From: Sphingomonas sp. PP-CC-1A-547
Lineage (GTDB): Bacteria > Pseudomonadota > Alphaproteobacteria > Sphingomonadales > Sphingomonadaceae
Direction of reading: 5' to 3'
Length of the DNA: 64,000 nucleotides
NCBI RefSeq assembly: GCF_003610375.1
Contig: NZ_RAPZ01000011.1
Location: forward strand, 620,001 to 684,000
The position numbers were made by a program, and so were the translations under genes. The notes beneath the pieces are model-generated. The model searched no databases. It was not told the DNA's origin and saw only the letters and a list, made by a program, of their open reading frames with translations. Of the stretch, positions 25,084 to 32,696 are shown piece by piece. How positions within the stretch are numbered: position 1 is the first letter of the stretch; each line of letters starts with the position of its first letter.

Positions 25084-25396
25084 CCTCGATCGACGACGTC
25101 GCCGCCTCGGCCTGTTTCAGCGCGGCGAGTTGCTCCGCTGCCGTTGCTGCATACCGCGCCGCCAGTAGACCGCGTTCCGCCAGCGACATTGCCAGGCGCA
25201 CGCGCGCGGCGCGCTCCGGGGACAGAAACGGAAGCACGAGCTGGGCCGTCAACGCGATGCGGTCATACGCAACCTGAGCCCGATCGATCGCGGCACCGAT
25301 CTGCGCGGCCTGCCCGGTCGAAGGGCTCGGCATAGTCGTGCAGCTGGCGAGCATCATCGACGCCGCGCATAGCGCAGCGGTCAGCAGTTTCTTCAT
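25043..25396 (-). CDS. Phage lipoprotein, possible spanin-type lysis component
   Basis: 117 residues. The start MKKLLTAALCAASMMLASCT is a lipoprotein signal with a lipobox ASCT (Cys 19). The mature part is an alanine-rich helix that could form a coiled coil (LAMSLAERGLLAARYAATAA and onward). It is encoded directly downstream of the endolysin with the same orientation, so an outer-membrane spanin-like role is plausible, though no inner-membrane spanin partner is obvious. Confidence 0.6.
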   Translation of the reverse strand: MKKLLTAALCAASMMLASCTTMPSPSTGQAAQIGAAIDRAQVAYDRIALTAQLVLPFLSPERAARVRLAMSLAERGLLAARYAATAAEQLAALKQAEAATSSIEATAAASRSYEPPA

Positions 25397-25418
25397 GGTC
25401 AGTCCTTCGCTTGAGAAA

Positions 25419-26039
25419 TCAGGCCCAACCGCCGGCGACGAGCGCGGCTTGGAAGGACATCGCGTAGCCCGCGACCTTCTCGGCGCGGTCGATGCCGTTG
25501 ATGATGCGGCGCGCGGAGGTGAACTGCACCGTCGCCGCTGGCCCCTTCGCGGGGAGGTAGCTGGCAAACCGCTTCCCGGTGAACCAGCCTTCGGTCATGC
25601 CGAGCACCATGATCTGCGCGGAGATTTCGGTCTCCAGCGCGCGGTCGTAATTCGCCGTCAACGCGCCCTTGAGGCCGAGTTCGTCGTCTGCCCGCTGGTA
25701 GTTATAGTCCCACGTCAGCTGGACATCGCCGCGGCCGTACGCAATCTGGCCGCCATGCTTTCCCGGCTTGCCATATGGATAGTTTCGGCCGCGTCCGATC
25801 TCTGGAATCGGCTGCATGCGCTGGGCGGTTTCATGGAACGAGGTAGCGAGCCCGTACGCGACGTACGCCAGGGGCGAGGCCTGCGCGGCGAACGCGGCCA
25901 GCTTCGCCTCGATGCCCTCGACCTGCGCCTTCGTCATCGTCCCGAACAGCGGTCGAATCGACGCGAAGAATTTGTCCGGAGACGCCAGCCCGTGCGCCGG
26001 GCGCGCAGGGGCAGTCGCCGGCTTTGATGCCGTCGTCAT
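25419..26039 (-). CDS. Glycoside hydrolase family 19-type endolysin
   Basis: 206 residues. The family features are YGLATSFHETAQRMQPIPE, which holds the catalytic Glu, then NYPYGKPGKHGGQIAYGRGD with VQLTWDYNY, and a C-terminal FTSARRIINGIDRAEKVAGY. GH19 lysins cut the peptidoglycan glycan strand. There is no signal peptide, so export would need holin activity; two membrane-protein genes lie directly upstream. Confidence 0.85.
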   Translation of the reverse strand: MTTASKPATAPARPAHGLASPDKFFASIRPLFGTMTKAQVEGIEAKLAAFAAQASPLAYVAYGLATSFHETAQRMQPIPEIGRGRNYPYGKPGKHGGQIAYGRGDVQLTWDYNYQRADDELGLKGALTANYDRALETEISAQIMVLGMTEGWFTGKRFASYLPAKGPAATVQFTSARRIINGIDRAEKVAGYAMSFQAALVAGGWA

Positions 26040-26158
26040 ATATATTCCCTTCGATGTGAGGCGATATTGTCGGCGAGCGGTTCAGCCCTTGCCGTGGCGT
26101 CCTCCAACGTGCCGCGGCCGGCCCGCTTCGCGACCTCCCGGACGCTTGAGGCGGGCCG

Positions 26159-26575
26159 TTACTCCGCGGGCTTGTCGCCCAGGCCCATGACGGCCTTGAG
26201 CTTGTCAATGCGCTGTTCGGCGAGCTTGAACACGCCCTCGCCGAGGATGCCGACACCGCCGCCATAGAGAAGCGCGCTCAGCGGTTCGGGATGCAGGCTG
26301 ATCACGAGCCCAGCCGCGACGGCCAGCGTCATGCTCGACACCGGCGCGTCGAGGATCCAGCGGTGCTCGCGTCGTGCGATCTCGCCGGCACCGATCCAGA
26401 ACCGGGCAGACACGCAGCCGAACAGCGCCGAGATCATGCCGGCAGCCTCGAATGGATAGCCGAGGAAGAACCAGATGGTTGGCGTCGAAGTCGTCACGGT
26501 AGCCCCTGTTTTCTCAGCGGCCGCAACTGCGACCGGAATTACCGCGGCAGCGGATGCCCCCAGGCGCCACATCAT
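26159..26575 (-). CDS. Phage membrane protein, possible holin
   Basis: 138 residues from the ATG at 26575, which overlaps the upstream stop (ATGA). Hydrophobic segments lie near the N terminus (ASAAAVIPVAVAAA), at IWFFLGYPFEAAGMISALFG, at VSSMTLAVAAGLVISL and at LSALLYGGGVGILGEG; a charged C terminus follows (EQRIDKLKAVMGLGDKPAE). A holin or holin-partner role is suggested by its place before the endolysin. The 119 bases between this gene and the endolysin gene show nothing definite. Confidence 0.55.
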   Translation of the reverse strand: MMWRLGASAAAVIPVAVAAAEKTGATVTTSTPTIWFFLGYPFEAAGMISALFGCVSARFWIGAGEIARREHRWILDAPVSSMTLAVAAGLVISLHPEPLSALLYGGGVGILGEGVFKLAEQRIDKLKAVMGLGDKPAE

Positions 26576-27114
26576 CGCGTCGACACCACGCCGATCGCGG
26601 CGATGAAGGTCAGGACGCCAAGCCGGAGCATGCGCTTCACCATCGGCCAGGCGAGCCACATGTTCACCGGGAACGGGATCTTGCGCTGCTGCTCGATCAT
26701 GCCGGGCTCGGACAGGATGTAGACCATCAGCCCGCTGATCCCGCAGGTGACGGCGATCGGATCGAACATGCGCTTGGCGGTCAGGTAGATGCCGGTCGCG
26801 ACCGGGTCGTGAGGGTTCCAGCCCCAGAGGCTGACCATCTCCGCGCCGCATCGGATCGTAATGCCCGTCGCGAAAAGAATGCCGAGCACCCGGTAGATGC
26901 TCGCCGGCGAAAGCCAGACGTCGGTTCGACGATGCTTCACCCAGTCGCCCACCAACTTCACGATGACCATGATCCCGATCAAGGTGGCAACCGTCATCAT
27001 GGCGAGGTTGATAACGACCAGCCACCCCATGCCATTGAAGCTGGGGGGCGCGAGCGTCTGTGGTCCTGCCGCGACCGCCCGGGCCGCGAAACTAGAGTTG
27101 GCTGTCGCGGTCAT
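26572..27114 (-). CDS. Phage membrane protein of the lysis block
   Basis: 180 residues with four hydrophobic segments (WLVVINLAMMTVATLIGIMV near 30-50, YRVLGILFATGITIRCG near 75-90, VTCGISGLMVYILSEPG near 123-139 and LRLGVLTFIAAIGVV at the end). No family recognised. First gene of the leftward lysis set; the region 27115-27287 upstream probably carries its promoter and that of the divergent small gene. Confidence 0.55.
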   Translation of the reverse strand: MTATANSSFAARAVAAGPQTLAPPSFNGMGWLVVINLAMMTVATLIGIMVIVKLVGDWVKHRRTDVWLSPASIYRVLGILFATGITIRCGAEMVSLWGWNPHDPVATGIYLTAKRMFDPIAVTCGISGLMVYILSEPGMIEQQRKIPFPVNMWLAWPMVKRMLRLGVLTFIAAIGVVSTR

Positions 27115-27287
27115 GCGTCATCCCTTCCCGCGACATCAAGATCGCGATGGTTGCTGGTTAATGATCAGTGAGGTTTCGTTACGACACCGAAATGGGATTT
27201 ACAGATCTTGGGCAACGGTTACATTGTGCCCGAACCGGCCGAGTCGAATCTGGATCAGCGCCCCAAGCCGCTCAGCGGAGCTCACCC

Positions 27288-27410
27288 ATGCGATTTTTTA
27301 AGTGGTTGAAATGCATCCTGAGCGGAGGCCATTCGTTTGCGCTCAGCAATCGCCACCCGGGTCGTAAGACCTGCGTCAAGTGCCATTCCAGACGAGCGCT
27401 CAGGCACTAA
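27288..27410 (+). CDS. Small Cys/His protein on the opposite strand within the lysis region
   Basis: 40 residues, starting MRFFKWLKCILSGGHSFALS, with a CVKCH motif near the C terminus. A GCGGAG ribosome site lies seven bases before the ATG. It reads against the surrounding genes and is followed by a strong hairpin, so it has its own transcription unit, as phage accessory (moron) genes often do. Function unknown. Confidence 0.5.
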   Translation: MRFFKWLKCILSGGHSFALSNRHPGRKTCVKCHSRRALRH

Positions 27411-27454
27411 CTATCGGCGACTACGGTGCTTCCCGCGACCGTATGAGCCGCGGT

Positions 27455-27488
27455 GGTCCTGGTGTTCATGCCAGGACCATCAAGTTTT
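27455..27488 (+). terminator. Terminator after the small divergent gene
   Basis: GGTCCTGG (27455-27462) and CCAGGACC (27471-27478) form a perfect 8-bp stem with an eight-base loop, followed after six bases by TTTT. It lies 45 bases after the small gene's stop and directly before the convergent stop at 27487. Confidence 0.65.
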
Positions 27489-28380
27489 ACGGATAGGTCG
27501 CCGGGTCGGTGAAGGTGTCGCCGTAATAACGGCCGCCCGGCGCGAACGCCTGATCGAAGAGCGCTTTGTCGATCGCGCTGGCTTGGGCGAAGGTTCGCCC
27601 CGACACGGTGAGGTCTTCGAAATAGGCGCGATAGAGCACGGCCGAACGGGACTTATTGAGGCCGAACGATCCGTACGACCCGGTGCTGCCGACGCCCATG
27701 AGGAAGGCGCGGATAGCCGCCGCGCTGGCGGGCGCGGTTCCGGTGCCCCCGGCGACGCCATTGGCTCGAAACGCATTCCCGATCGCTTGCGGCAGTGCAG
27801 GTGCGTTGGTCTGTTGAAGCCCTGCACCGTACGAAGTGGCACGGTCCGCGCGGACGAGGTAATTCAGCGTCGCGCTGCCGCTTGCCGCGATCGACGCGTC
27901 CGGCAGTTCGGGGGTTGAAGTCAGGCCCGCGCGGGTGATGCGCTGCCAGAGCGAGTAGTAGAACGTGTGCCCCCAGTTCGCGAACAGGTAGTCGCCCAAC
28001 TTTCCCGAGCCGGTCGTATCGCGCCCGATGGTCACGCCCTTGGTAGCGCCAGTCGTTGTGGCTTGGCTCGCGACCACATGAATACCGCCCTTCGCGGTCC
28101 GTTCGGTGAAACCGTCCTGCCCTGGTCCCTTAACGAGGCTATCGGCATAGGCCATCGCCCAGTCGGCTTGGGTGCCACTGCCATACGCGGCGGCAGCCTC
28201 TTTCCAGGCGATGTTCGGGATGCTTGAACCCGTAGCTGGGACCCCGGCCGCAAGCGGATTGGCCGAATGGGCAAAGTCGATCAGCACGATCGAACCAGGA
28301 GTAAGTATCGCGTCGTCGCGCAGGATCGGCAACGTGGTATCGGTGAACGTGGTGGGGACGACGATTTTCAGACCGGACAT
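27487..28380 (-). CDS. Phage appendage-type protein, unknown
   Basis: 297 residues from the ATG at 28380 (MSGLKIVVPTTFTDTTLPIL). It is rich in Gly, Ser, Thr and Ala, with FANWGHTFYYSLWQRITRAG in the middle and a C terminus RYYGDTFTDPATYP. No signal peptide or membrane span is seen. The composition and the SGNH gene just upstream suggest a virion surface or tail-tip protein. I do not recognise the family. Confidence 0.6.
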   Translation of the reverse strand: MSGLKIVVPTTFTDTTLPILRDDAILTPGSIVLIDFAHSANPLAAGVPATGSSIPNIAWKEAAAAYGSGTQADWAMAYADSLVKGPGQDGFTERTAKGGIHVVASQATTTGATKGVTIGRDTTGSGKLGDYLFANWGHTFYYSLWQRITRAGLTSTPELPDASIAASGSATLNYLVRADRATSYGAGLQQTNAPALPQAIGNAFRANGVAGGTGTAPASAAAIRAFLMGVGSTGSYGSFGLNKSRSAVLYRAYFEDLTVSGRTFAQASAIDKALFDQAFAPGGRYYGDTFTDPATYP

Positions 28381-28390
28381 AACGGTTCCT

Positions 28391-29608
28391 TTAGGCGGGA
28401 GGATTGAGGTCGAAGAGGCGACCGTTGATGACGGAGGCGGCGCGGCGCGCACCAGCGTCGGAGAAGTGGATGCGGATCGTACTCCCCGCGGCGCCCTCGA
28501 TATTCATCAACGTCGCCGCGCTGGCGGTGTTGATGCCGTTCTCGCCCCACCAATCCGCGACGGGGAAACCCCAGCGGCTCGCGGCTGCGCGTATCGCGTC
28601 GGCGTAATCGCGCGACGTCAGTCCGATGAGGTTGGTGACTGGATCGGTCCAACCCCGGCTAGCGTAGGTCTCGGTAAACTCGCCGTATGGCGTGGTCACA
28701 ACGAGGATACGAGCGTTCGGGCAGCGCGCTTGCACCTTGCCGAATGTGACGTTGAGCGCCCCATAGAACGTGGTGTTATCGGTGGACGTGATGGTGCCCA
28801 TCGGCGCCGATTGCGCCCAGTCGTTTGTCCCGCCGGCAACGGTGATCAGCGCGGCGTCCGCAGGCAGCGCGTTCACCCGCACGTCGTCACACATCGAAAT
28901 CTGAGTGCCGTTGCTGTCCGGCTTGGCGAACTTGGATCCGCCTACGCCGCAATTGGTGAACAGCAGGCCGTGCACGGCAGCCACGTAGGGCGGCCAGACA
29001 TTGTTCGCCGTATTGCTGTCCCCCAGCGCGCCCGCCTTCTTGCCAGTCCAGGAGCTGGCGGCCGGGCTGGCGGCGGCATAGTCCGCGACAAGGGCGCGAT
29101 CCGCGATAGCGACCTTGCCGGTCAAGGGCAGGTTTGCTGATCGGACACCGAACCCAATACGTCCGTTTTGGTCGACGATCGCGAACGCATAGCCGCTCTC
29201 GTCTGGGCAAGTCTGGAAATACCCTCCCACCGCCGCCCCTAGAAGGCGCGAAATCAGCGTAGCGCCAGGGTTGTCGGCGACCGTTGTATTGGCAGGAAGC
29301 AGGGCCTTGCCGAACGAGATTTGGCCGGCACCATCTAGCCGAATGCCAATGCGACCCAAGGCGTCGATAAGCGCAAACCCGCCGCCCTGCTCGTCAGAGA
29401 GCGGTCGAAGCATGTCTGAAAGCGAAGCGCTAGAGAGCAGGCGACTTACAACTGCATCGGAAAGAGCGTCGGCAGCGACTGCCCGAGCGGGCACTTTCAA
29501 CTTAAGCGGTTCAAATGTACCGTCAAAGCGCCAACCTCCGACGCAGCGGCCTGCAGAGTCCGTAACCGCATAAGCGTGCGCGCAGACGCCACCCTCAAGA
29601 TGCACCAC
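28391..29608 (-). CDS. SGNH/GDSL-hydrolase tail-type protein, N terminus interrupted
   Basis: 405 residues from a GTG at 29608. The N-terminal half has three similar units, AVTDSAGRCVGGW, ALIDALGRIGIRL and AIVDQNGRIGFGV, probably a beta-structured fibre. The C-terminal half is an SGNH hydrolase: GALGDSNTANNVWP with the catalytic Ser, a GVGGSKF block, VAGGTNDW with the Asn, and HFSDAGARRAASVI carrying the Asp/His region. Such domains deacetylate or de-esterify surface polysaccharides. The same frame extends upstream through a TAG at 29630-29632 to an ATG at 29659 that overlaps the preceding gene's stop. The original gene therefore probably began there and is now cut by an amber codon. Confidence 0.72.
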   Translation of the reverse strand: MVHLEGGVCAHAYAVTDSAGRCVGGWRFDGTFEPLKLKVPARAVAADALSDAVVSRLLSSASLSDMLRPLSDEQGGGFALIDALGRIGIRLDGAGQISFGKALLPANTTVADNPGATLISRLLGAAVGGYFQTCPDESGYAFAIVDQNGRIGFGVRSANLPLTGKVAIADRALVADYAAASPAASSWTGKKAGALGDSNTANNVWPPYVAAVHGLLFTNCGVGGSKFAKPDSNGTQISMCDDVRVNALPADAALITVAGGTNDWAQSAPMGTITSTDNTTFYGALNVTFGKVQARCPNARILVVTTPYGEFTETYASRGWTDPVTNLIGLTSRDYADAIRAAASRWGFPVADWWGENGINTASAATLMNIEGAAGSTIRIHFSDAGARRAASVINGRLFDLNPPA

Positions 29609-29655
29609 TCGTTTCCCCGCGCCATCGTCCTAACCCCTGCTCTTATAGATATGTG

Positions 29656-30270
29656 TCATGCTGCCAGCTGCTCGTCGTCGGCCTCGCCGGGATCGACACC
29701 GAACAGGCGGATATAGTCGGCACGCGTGGGCTTTCGGCTGGGCGCACCTGTTGCGCCAGGCACTGGCACCGGCCGCGATGGGTCACGCACCGCACCCGCG
29801 CTGCGCCCGATCTTGAACCGCGCGATGATCTCGGCCGCCTCAGCGGGCGTGCAGCGGTCTGGCTCTGGTAGGGCAGGCACCTGAACATCCGAGGTCGGCG
29901 CGGCCAGCCGCTTACGCCGAGCCCATGCCTCGCTGATCTCAGCCATGATTGCCGGAACCACCTTTGACGGGTGATCAGCCTTCTGCATGGCCGCTTCTGC
30001 GCCGCGCTGAAGCAAACCGATCGGGATGCCGTCGAGCGCGATACGGGCAGCTTCGAACCACGTGTCCTGGCTGTCCTCGTCCATGCCCACGGGCGCGACC
30101 AGCTGGAGGCACGGCAGCAGCGTGGTGATGAACTGATCATCCGACGCCGGCTTCAGGTCCCGATAGTCCGCGGCGAGCTTTGAATCGCTCGGCAGCATCG
30201 ACCGTGCGACCGTGACCGCTCCGCGACTGCCCGTTTCCGCCCACACGTCCGTTGCCTGATCGTTGTCCAT
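29656..30270 (-). CDS. Phage replication-operon protein, possible helicase loader
   Basis: 204 residues from the ATG at 30270 (MDNDQATDVWAETGSRG). It has a helical middle (FITTLLPCLQLVAPVGMDED, then WFEAARIALDGIPIGLLQRG) and a proline-rich C terminus. There is no AAA+ Walker motif. Position directly after an O-like initiator suggests a lambda-P-like loader, but this rests on gene order only. Its first 134 bases overlap the initiator gene in another frame; a start at 30198 would cut this to 62. Confidence 0.5.
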   Translation of the reverse strand: MDNDQATDVWAETGSRGAVTVARSMLPSDSKLAADYRDLKPASDDQFITTLLPCLQLVAPVGMDEDSQDTWFEAARIALDGIPIGLLQRGAEAAMQKADHPSKVVPAIMAEISEAWARRKRLAAPTSDVQVPALPEPDRCTPAEAAEIIARFKIGRSAGAVRDPSRPVPVPGATGAPSRKPTRADYIRLFGVDPGEADDEQLAA

Positions 30271-30901
30271 CTCGGTTATCCTGTTCGATTATCCAGTTGC
30301 TCCACGCCTTCTGCCAGTCGGCTTTCCGGCCCAGTCCGTCCTTATCGGCAGCGTTGGCTGCCCAGTTTCGGAAGCTCTCAAGTGCCCGCAAGCTCCAGTC
30401 CTTGCCCCGTCGATCAACGATCGCTCGGGCTACGGTGTCGTCTGCGAACCGAACCGGTGCCCAATCTTCCGGAAGGCGAAACGGTTTGACCTTCACGGCC
30501 TGCACCCGCCCGCGCCTCGAAGGAGGCGAAGCCTCCGGAGAGGTTATGGTTCTTGATGGTTTGTCCGAAGCGGCTTCGGGGGTCAGCGCTGTTCGCTTCG
30601 GGGGCGCAGCGGCTTCGGGGTGAAGCGGCTTCGGGGGTGAAGCGGCTTCGGGGGCGGGATGCACGATGTAACGGCACCCACGCCCTGCAATCTCCTGCCG
30701 GCTCATATGTCCGCTCGCTACGAGGGATTTGATAGCAGCCTGGACGGTGCGATCGCTCTTGCTGCACTTCGCAGCGAGCGTAGCCATTGAGGGCCAGCAG
30801 AGGCCTTCATCGTTCGCGCAGTCAGCCAGAGCGAGAAGGACGATCTTCTCGCTGTCTGGAAGCGTTACGCTCCACACCGCGGTCATTATCCGGACGCTCA
30901 C
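30137..30901 (-). CDS. O-like phage replication initiator with N-terminal helix-turn-helix
   Basis: About 254 residues from a GTG at 30901 that overlaps the upstream stop (GTGA); an ATG at 30886 is the alternative. Residues 10-75 form a winged helix of the phage replication HTH type (EKIVLLALADCANDEGLCWP then SMATLAAKCSKSDRTVQAAI). A proline-rich linker is encoded by a DNA repeat array, and the C-terminal part (LPEDWAPVRFADDTVARAIV to WQKAWSNWIIEQ) matches the DUF/replication-protein C-terminal helix bundle often seen in these initiators. It would bind the array inside its own gene to start element replication, as lambda O does. Confidence 0.75.
   Translation of the reverse strand: MSVRIMTAVWSVTLPDSEKIVLLALADCANDEGLCWPSMATLAAKCSKSDRTVQAAIKSLVASGHMSRQEIAGRGCRYIVHPAPEAASPPKPLHPEAAAPPKRTALTPEAASDKPSRTITSPEASPPSRRGRVQAVKVKPFRLPEDWAPVRFADDTVARAIVDRRGKDWSLRALESFRNWAANAADKDGLGRKADWQKAWSNWIIEQDNRDGQRSGNGRVGGNGQSRSGHGRTVDAAERFKARRGLSGPEAGVG
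30567..30655 (-). other. Iteron-like array inside the initiator gene, probable replication origin
   Basis: The 17-base unit GAAGCGGCTTCGGGGGT is perfect at 30567-30583 and 30622-30638 and differs only in the last base at 30639-30655. Weaker copies lie at 30591-30606 and 30606-30621. The unit length is not a multiple of three, and neighbouring copies are translated in different frames (PEAAS and PKPLH), so the DNA is what is conserved. Each unit contains the palindrome GAAGC(N)GCTTC. AT-richer sequence lies next to it at 30541-30566. Confidence 0.65.
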
Positions 30902-31038
30902 CGGCGGTTCTGCTCGGCAATAGCCCGCAGGCCGCGAAGTTCGCTGGCGATCGATTCCACGCCGCGGGCGACGCGGATCAACTGCCACACCGCATACAGC
31001 GTGACGAAGATCATGAAGAGCTTGTCGGTATTGCCCAC
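30898..31038 (-). CDS. Small membrane-anchored phage protein
   Basis: 46 residues from a GTG at 31038. It has one hydrophobic segment (KLFMIFVTLYAVWQLIRVAR) and a charged helix (VESIASELRGLRAIAEQNRR). It lies two bases after the upstream stop, and its own stop overlaps the initiator's GTG. Confidence 0.5.
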   Translation of the reverse strand: MGNTDKLFMIFVTLYAVWQLIRVARGVESIASELRGLRAIAEQNRR

Positions 31039-31040
31039 CG

Positions 31041-31268
31041 TCAGAACTCCACGTGCTGCATAGCGATCGCGCGCTGCAACTCGGCCAGCTTCGGCCGGGC
31101 GTGCTGGAACCGCTTGCTCTCGTCGCGATAGGGACGCGCCAGACGCCGAGCCCGCGCGTGGGCAATGCCGCGCGCGATTTCAGCGTCCAGTGCGATCATC
31201 GGGTCGACGTCGTCGTCGACGGGCTCAGGGGCCCGACCAGCGACTGCGCGTTTGATCAGGCCCCACAT
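31041..31268 (-). CDS. Small phage protein, unknown
   Basis: 75 residues starting MWGLIKRAVAGRAPEPVDDD; the second half is basic and helical (HARARRLARPYRDESKRFQH). Three bases separate it from the GapR-like gene. No domain recognised. Confidence 0.55.
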   Translation of the reverse strand: MWGLIKRAVAGRAPEPVDDDVDPMIALDAEIARGIAHARARRLARPYRDESKRFQHARPKLAELQRAIAMQHVEF

Positions 31269-31271
31269 GGC

Positions 31272-31538
31272 TCAGATCATCCCCAGCGTCTGAAGGTAGA
31301 CCTCGAGGATCGCCTCTTCCTCCTGGTACTCTTCCTTCTTCTTCTTGCGGATCGCGAGCACCTTGCGGATTGCCTTGGGGTCGAATCCTCGGCCCTTTGC
31401 TTCAGCGAAGACGTCCTTGATGTCCTCCGAGATGCCCTTCTTCTCTTCCTCGAGGCGCTCGGCGCGCTCGATGAGCAGGCGCAGTTCGTCAGCCGCTACC
31501 GCGCCGCCGCCCATGCCCTCGTTACGTTCGTCTGCCAT
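31272..31538 (-). CDS. DUF2312 (GapR-like) nucleoid-associated protein
   Basis: 88 residues from the ATG at 31538. [20 protein letters not shown] (15-34), then [20 protein letters not shown] and [20 protein letters not shown], is the typical DUF2312 sequence. In Caulobacter the chromosomal member GapR binds overtwisted DNA ahead of replication forks. A copy in the element's replication operon probably helps its own replication, or alters host DNA topology. Confidence 0.9.
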   Translation of the reverse strand: MADERNEGMGGGAVAADELRLLIERAERLEEEKKGISEDIKDVFAEAKGRGFDPKAIRKVLAIRKKKKEEYQEEEAILEVYLQTLGMI

Positions 31539-31540
31539 GC

Positions 31541-31972
31541 TTATGCTCCTTGGTGAATCGGTTTGGCCCAGTCGGGCGTGTGTTCGCAGCCGACGTCCGC
31601 ACGGACGCCACAGCGGAAACAGGGGTCGCGGTAGACCGGCGCCGGTGGCGGCGTGAGGCGCGCAACGGTGCGTTCGAACTGAGCCGTCTCCTGCTCGCGC
31701 GTTCTCGTGGTAGACCACGTCTTCGAGGTGATGGTGACGCCGAGTTCGACGATGTAGATTTGGCGCCCATTGCCCTCGTGGGTCACCCGAACCTTCCCGG
31801 CCTTCTCCATACGGGCAATGGAGTGGCCCGGCGTCGACACGCTGGTCGCGCCGATCAGGCGGCATAGATCACTGTTGCTCGGGCATGCCTTGCCAGCACG
31901 CGCAGCCTGGACCAGCGCACCGTAGATGATTCCCGCGTTGAGCTTGGACCGCTCTTTGCTGCCCATGGTCAT
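31541..31972 (-). CDS. Winged-helix DNA-binding phage protein with C-terminal cysteines
   Basis: 143 residues from an ATG at 31972 that overlaps the methyltransferase stop (ATGA). The N-terminal part ([20 protein letters not shown], then [20 protein letters not shown]) looks like a winged helix, followed by a strand pair [19 protein letters not shown]. The C-terminal end has [20 protein letters not shown], a possible zinc site. Probably a DNA-binding accessory protein of the replication operon. Confidence 0.6.
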   Translation of the reverse strand: MTMGSKERSKLNAGIIYGALVQAARAGKACPSNSDLCRLIGATSVSTPGHSIARMEKAGKVRVTHEGNGRQIYIVELGVTITSKTWSTTRTREQETAQFERTVARLTPPPAPVYRDPCFRCGVRADVGCEHTPDWAKPIHQGA

Positions 31973-32643
31973 GCTGCGATTACCGGCGAGAGCCACCGCG
32001 TGCGAGTCTCGCGATCGTGCGGCTTGGTCCAGACGATCCAGCAGAAGTCTGTCGTGCCGCTCTTGAACGCCTTTGCGCCCATCTCGGTAATCATCGCGCC
32101 AGGCGGCATGCTCGGTCGGCGCGACATGATCAGGACGTCGCTGGGCGGGAACTCGGTGAACAGGCGGTATCGCGCCGCACTGGCGAGGAACGACAGCTGC
32201 TGGAGGATGCAGACCCGATGATCGGCTAGGGCGAGCATGCGACGCGTGATCGCCTCGGCAAGCTTGAACGGCGGGTTCGTGACCACCGATAGCCGCACAC
32301 CTGGCTTGAGCCAGACGGGGCCGGTCTCGTCGGTCGCATCGTGGATGCCGTCGAGCAGATCAGGGCACCGGTCGACTACGTCGCTGGCAAGCGTGAACAT
32401 GCCGCGGTCAGTGAACGTGTCGGGGATCGTGCCGCCGCCGGCGCAGGGATCCCAGATCGTGTGGCCGGCGAAGTCGATGGCATCGGCCAGCTGCTCGACG
32501 CACCACCGCGGCTCGACATACCAGTCGTGCGCAGCGCGGTCGTAGGCGTTGACCTTGAAGTTCCGCGACACGTTTGCCGCAGGCCGCAAAGAACCGTCCG
32601 CAGAACCGGGCTCAACCGGCGCTGCGCCTGTTAGCGCGTCCAT
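31969..32643 (-). CDS. N6-adenine DNA methyltransferase-like phage protein
   Basis: About 224 residues from the ATG at 32643, which has GGAG six bases upstream; an ATG at 32649 is possible. The SAM-binding motif is IWDPCAGGGTIPDTF (near 65-79), and the catalytic motif is VVTNPPFKLAEAI (NPPF). The target-recognition domain is small. It methylates adenine in DNA if active; target unknown. No restriction enzyme is nearby, so it is an orphan enzyme for protection or regulation. Confidence 0.82.
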   Translation of the reverse strand: MDALTGAAPVEPGSADGSLRPAANVSRNFKVNAYDRAAHDWYVEPRWCVEQLADAIDFAGHTIWDPCAGGGTIPDTFTDRGMFTLASDVVDRCPDLLDGIHDATDETGPVWLKPGVRLSVVTNPPFKLAEAITRRMLALADHRVCILQQLSFLASAARYRLFTEFPPSDVLIMSRRPSMPPGAMITEMGAKAFKSGTTDFCWIVWTKPHDRETRTRWLSPVIAA

Positions 32644-32696
32644 AGTCATCTCCGTTGCGGGGTTTTCCGCGTAATATTCGTTGGTATTCGAGGATG

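Noticed and set aside
30567-30655. CRISPR array or low-complexity protein repeat
   Set aside because: Units follow each other without unique spacers, so it is not CRISPR; units are read in different frames, so it is not a peptide repeat.
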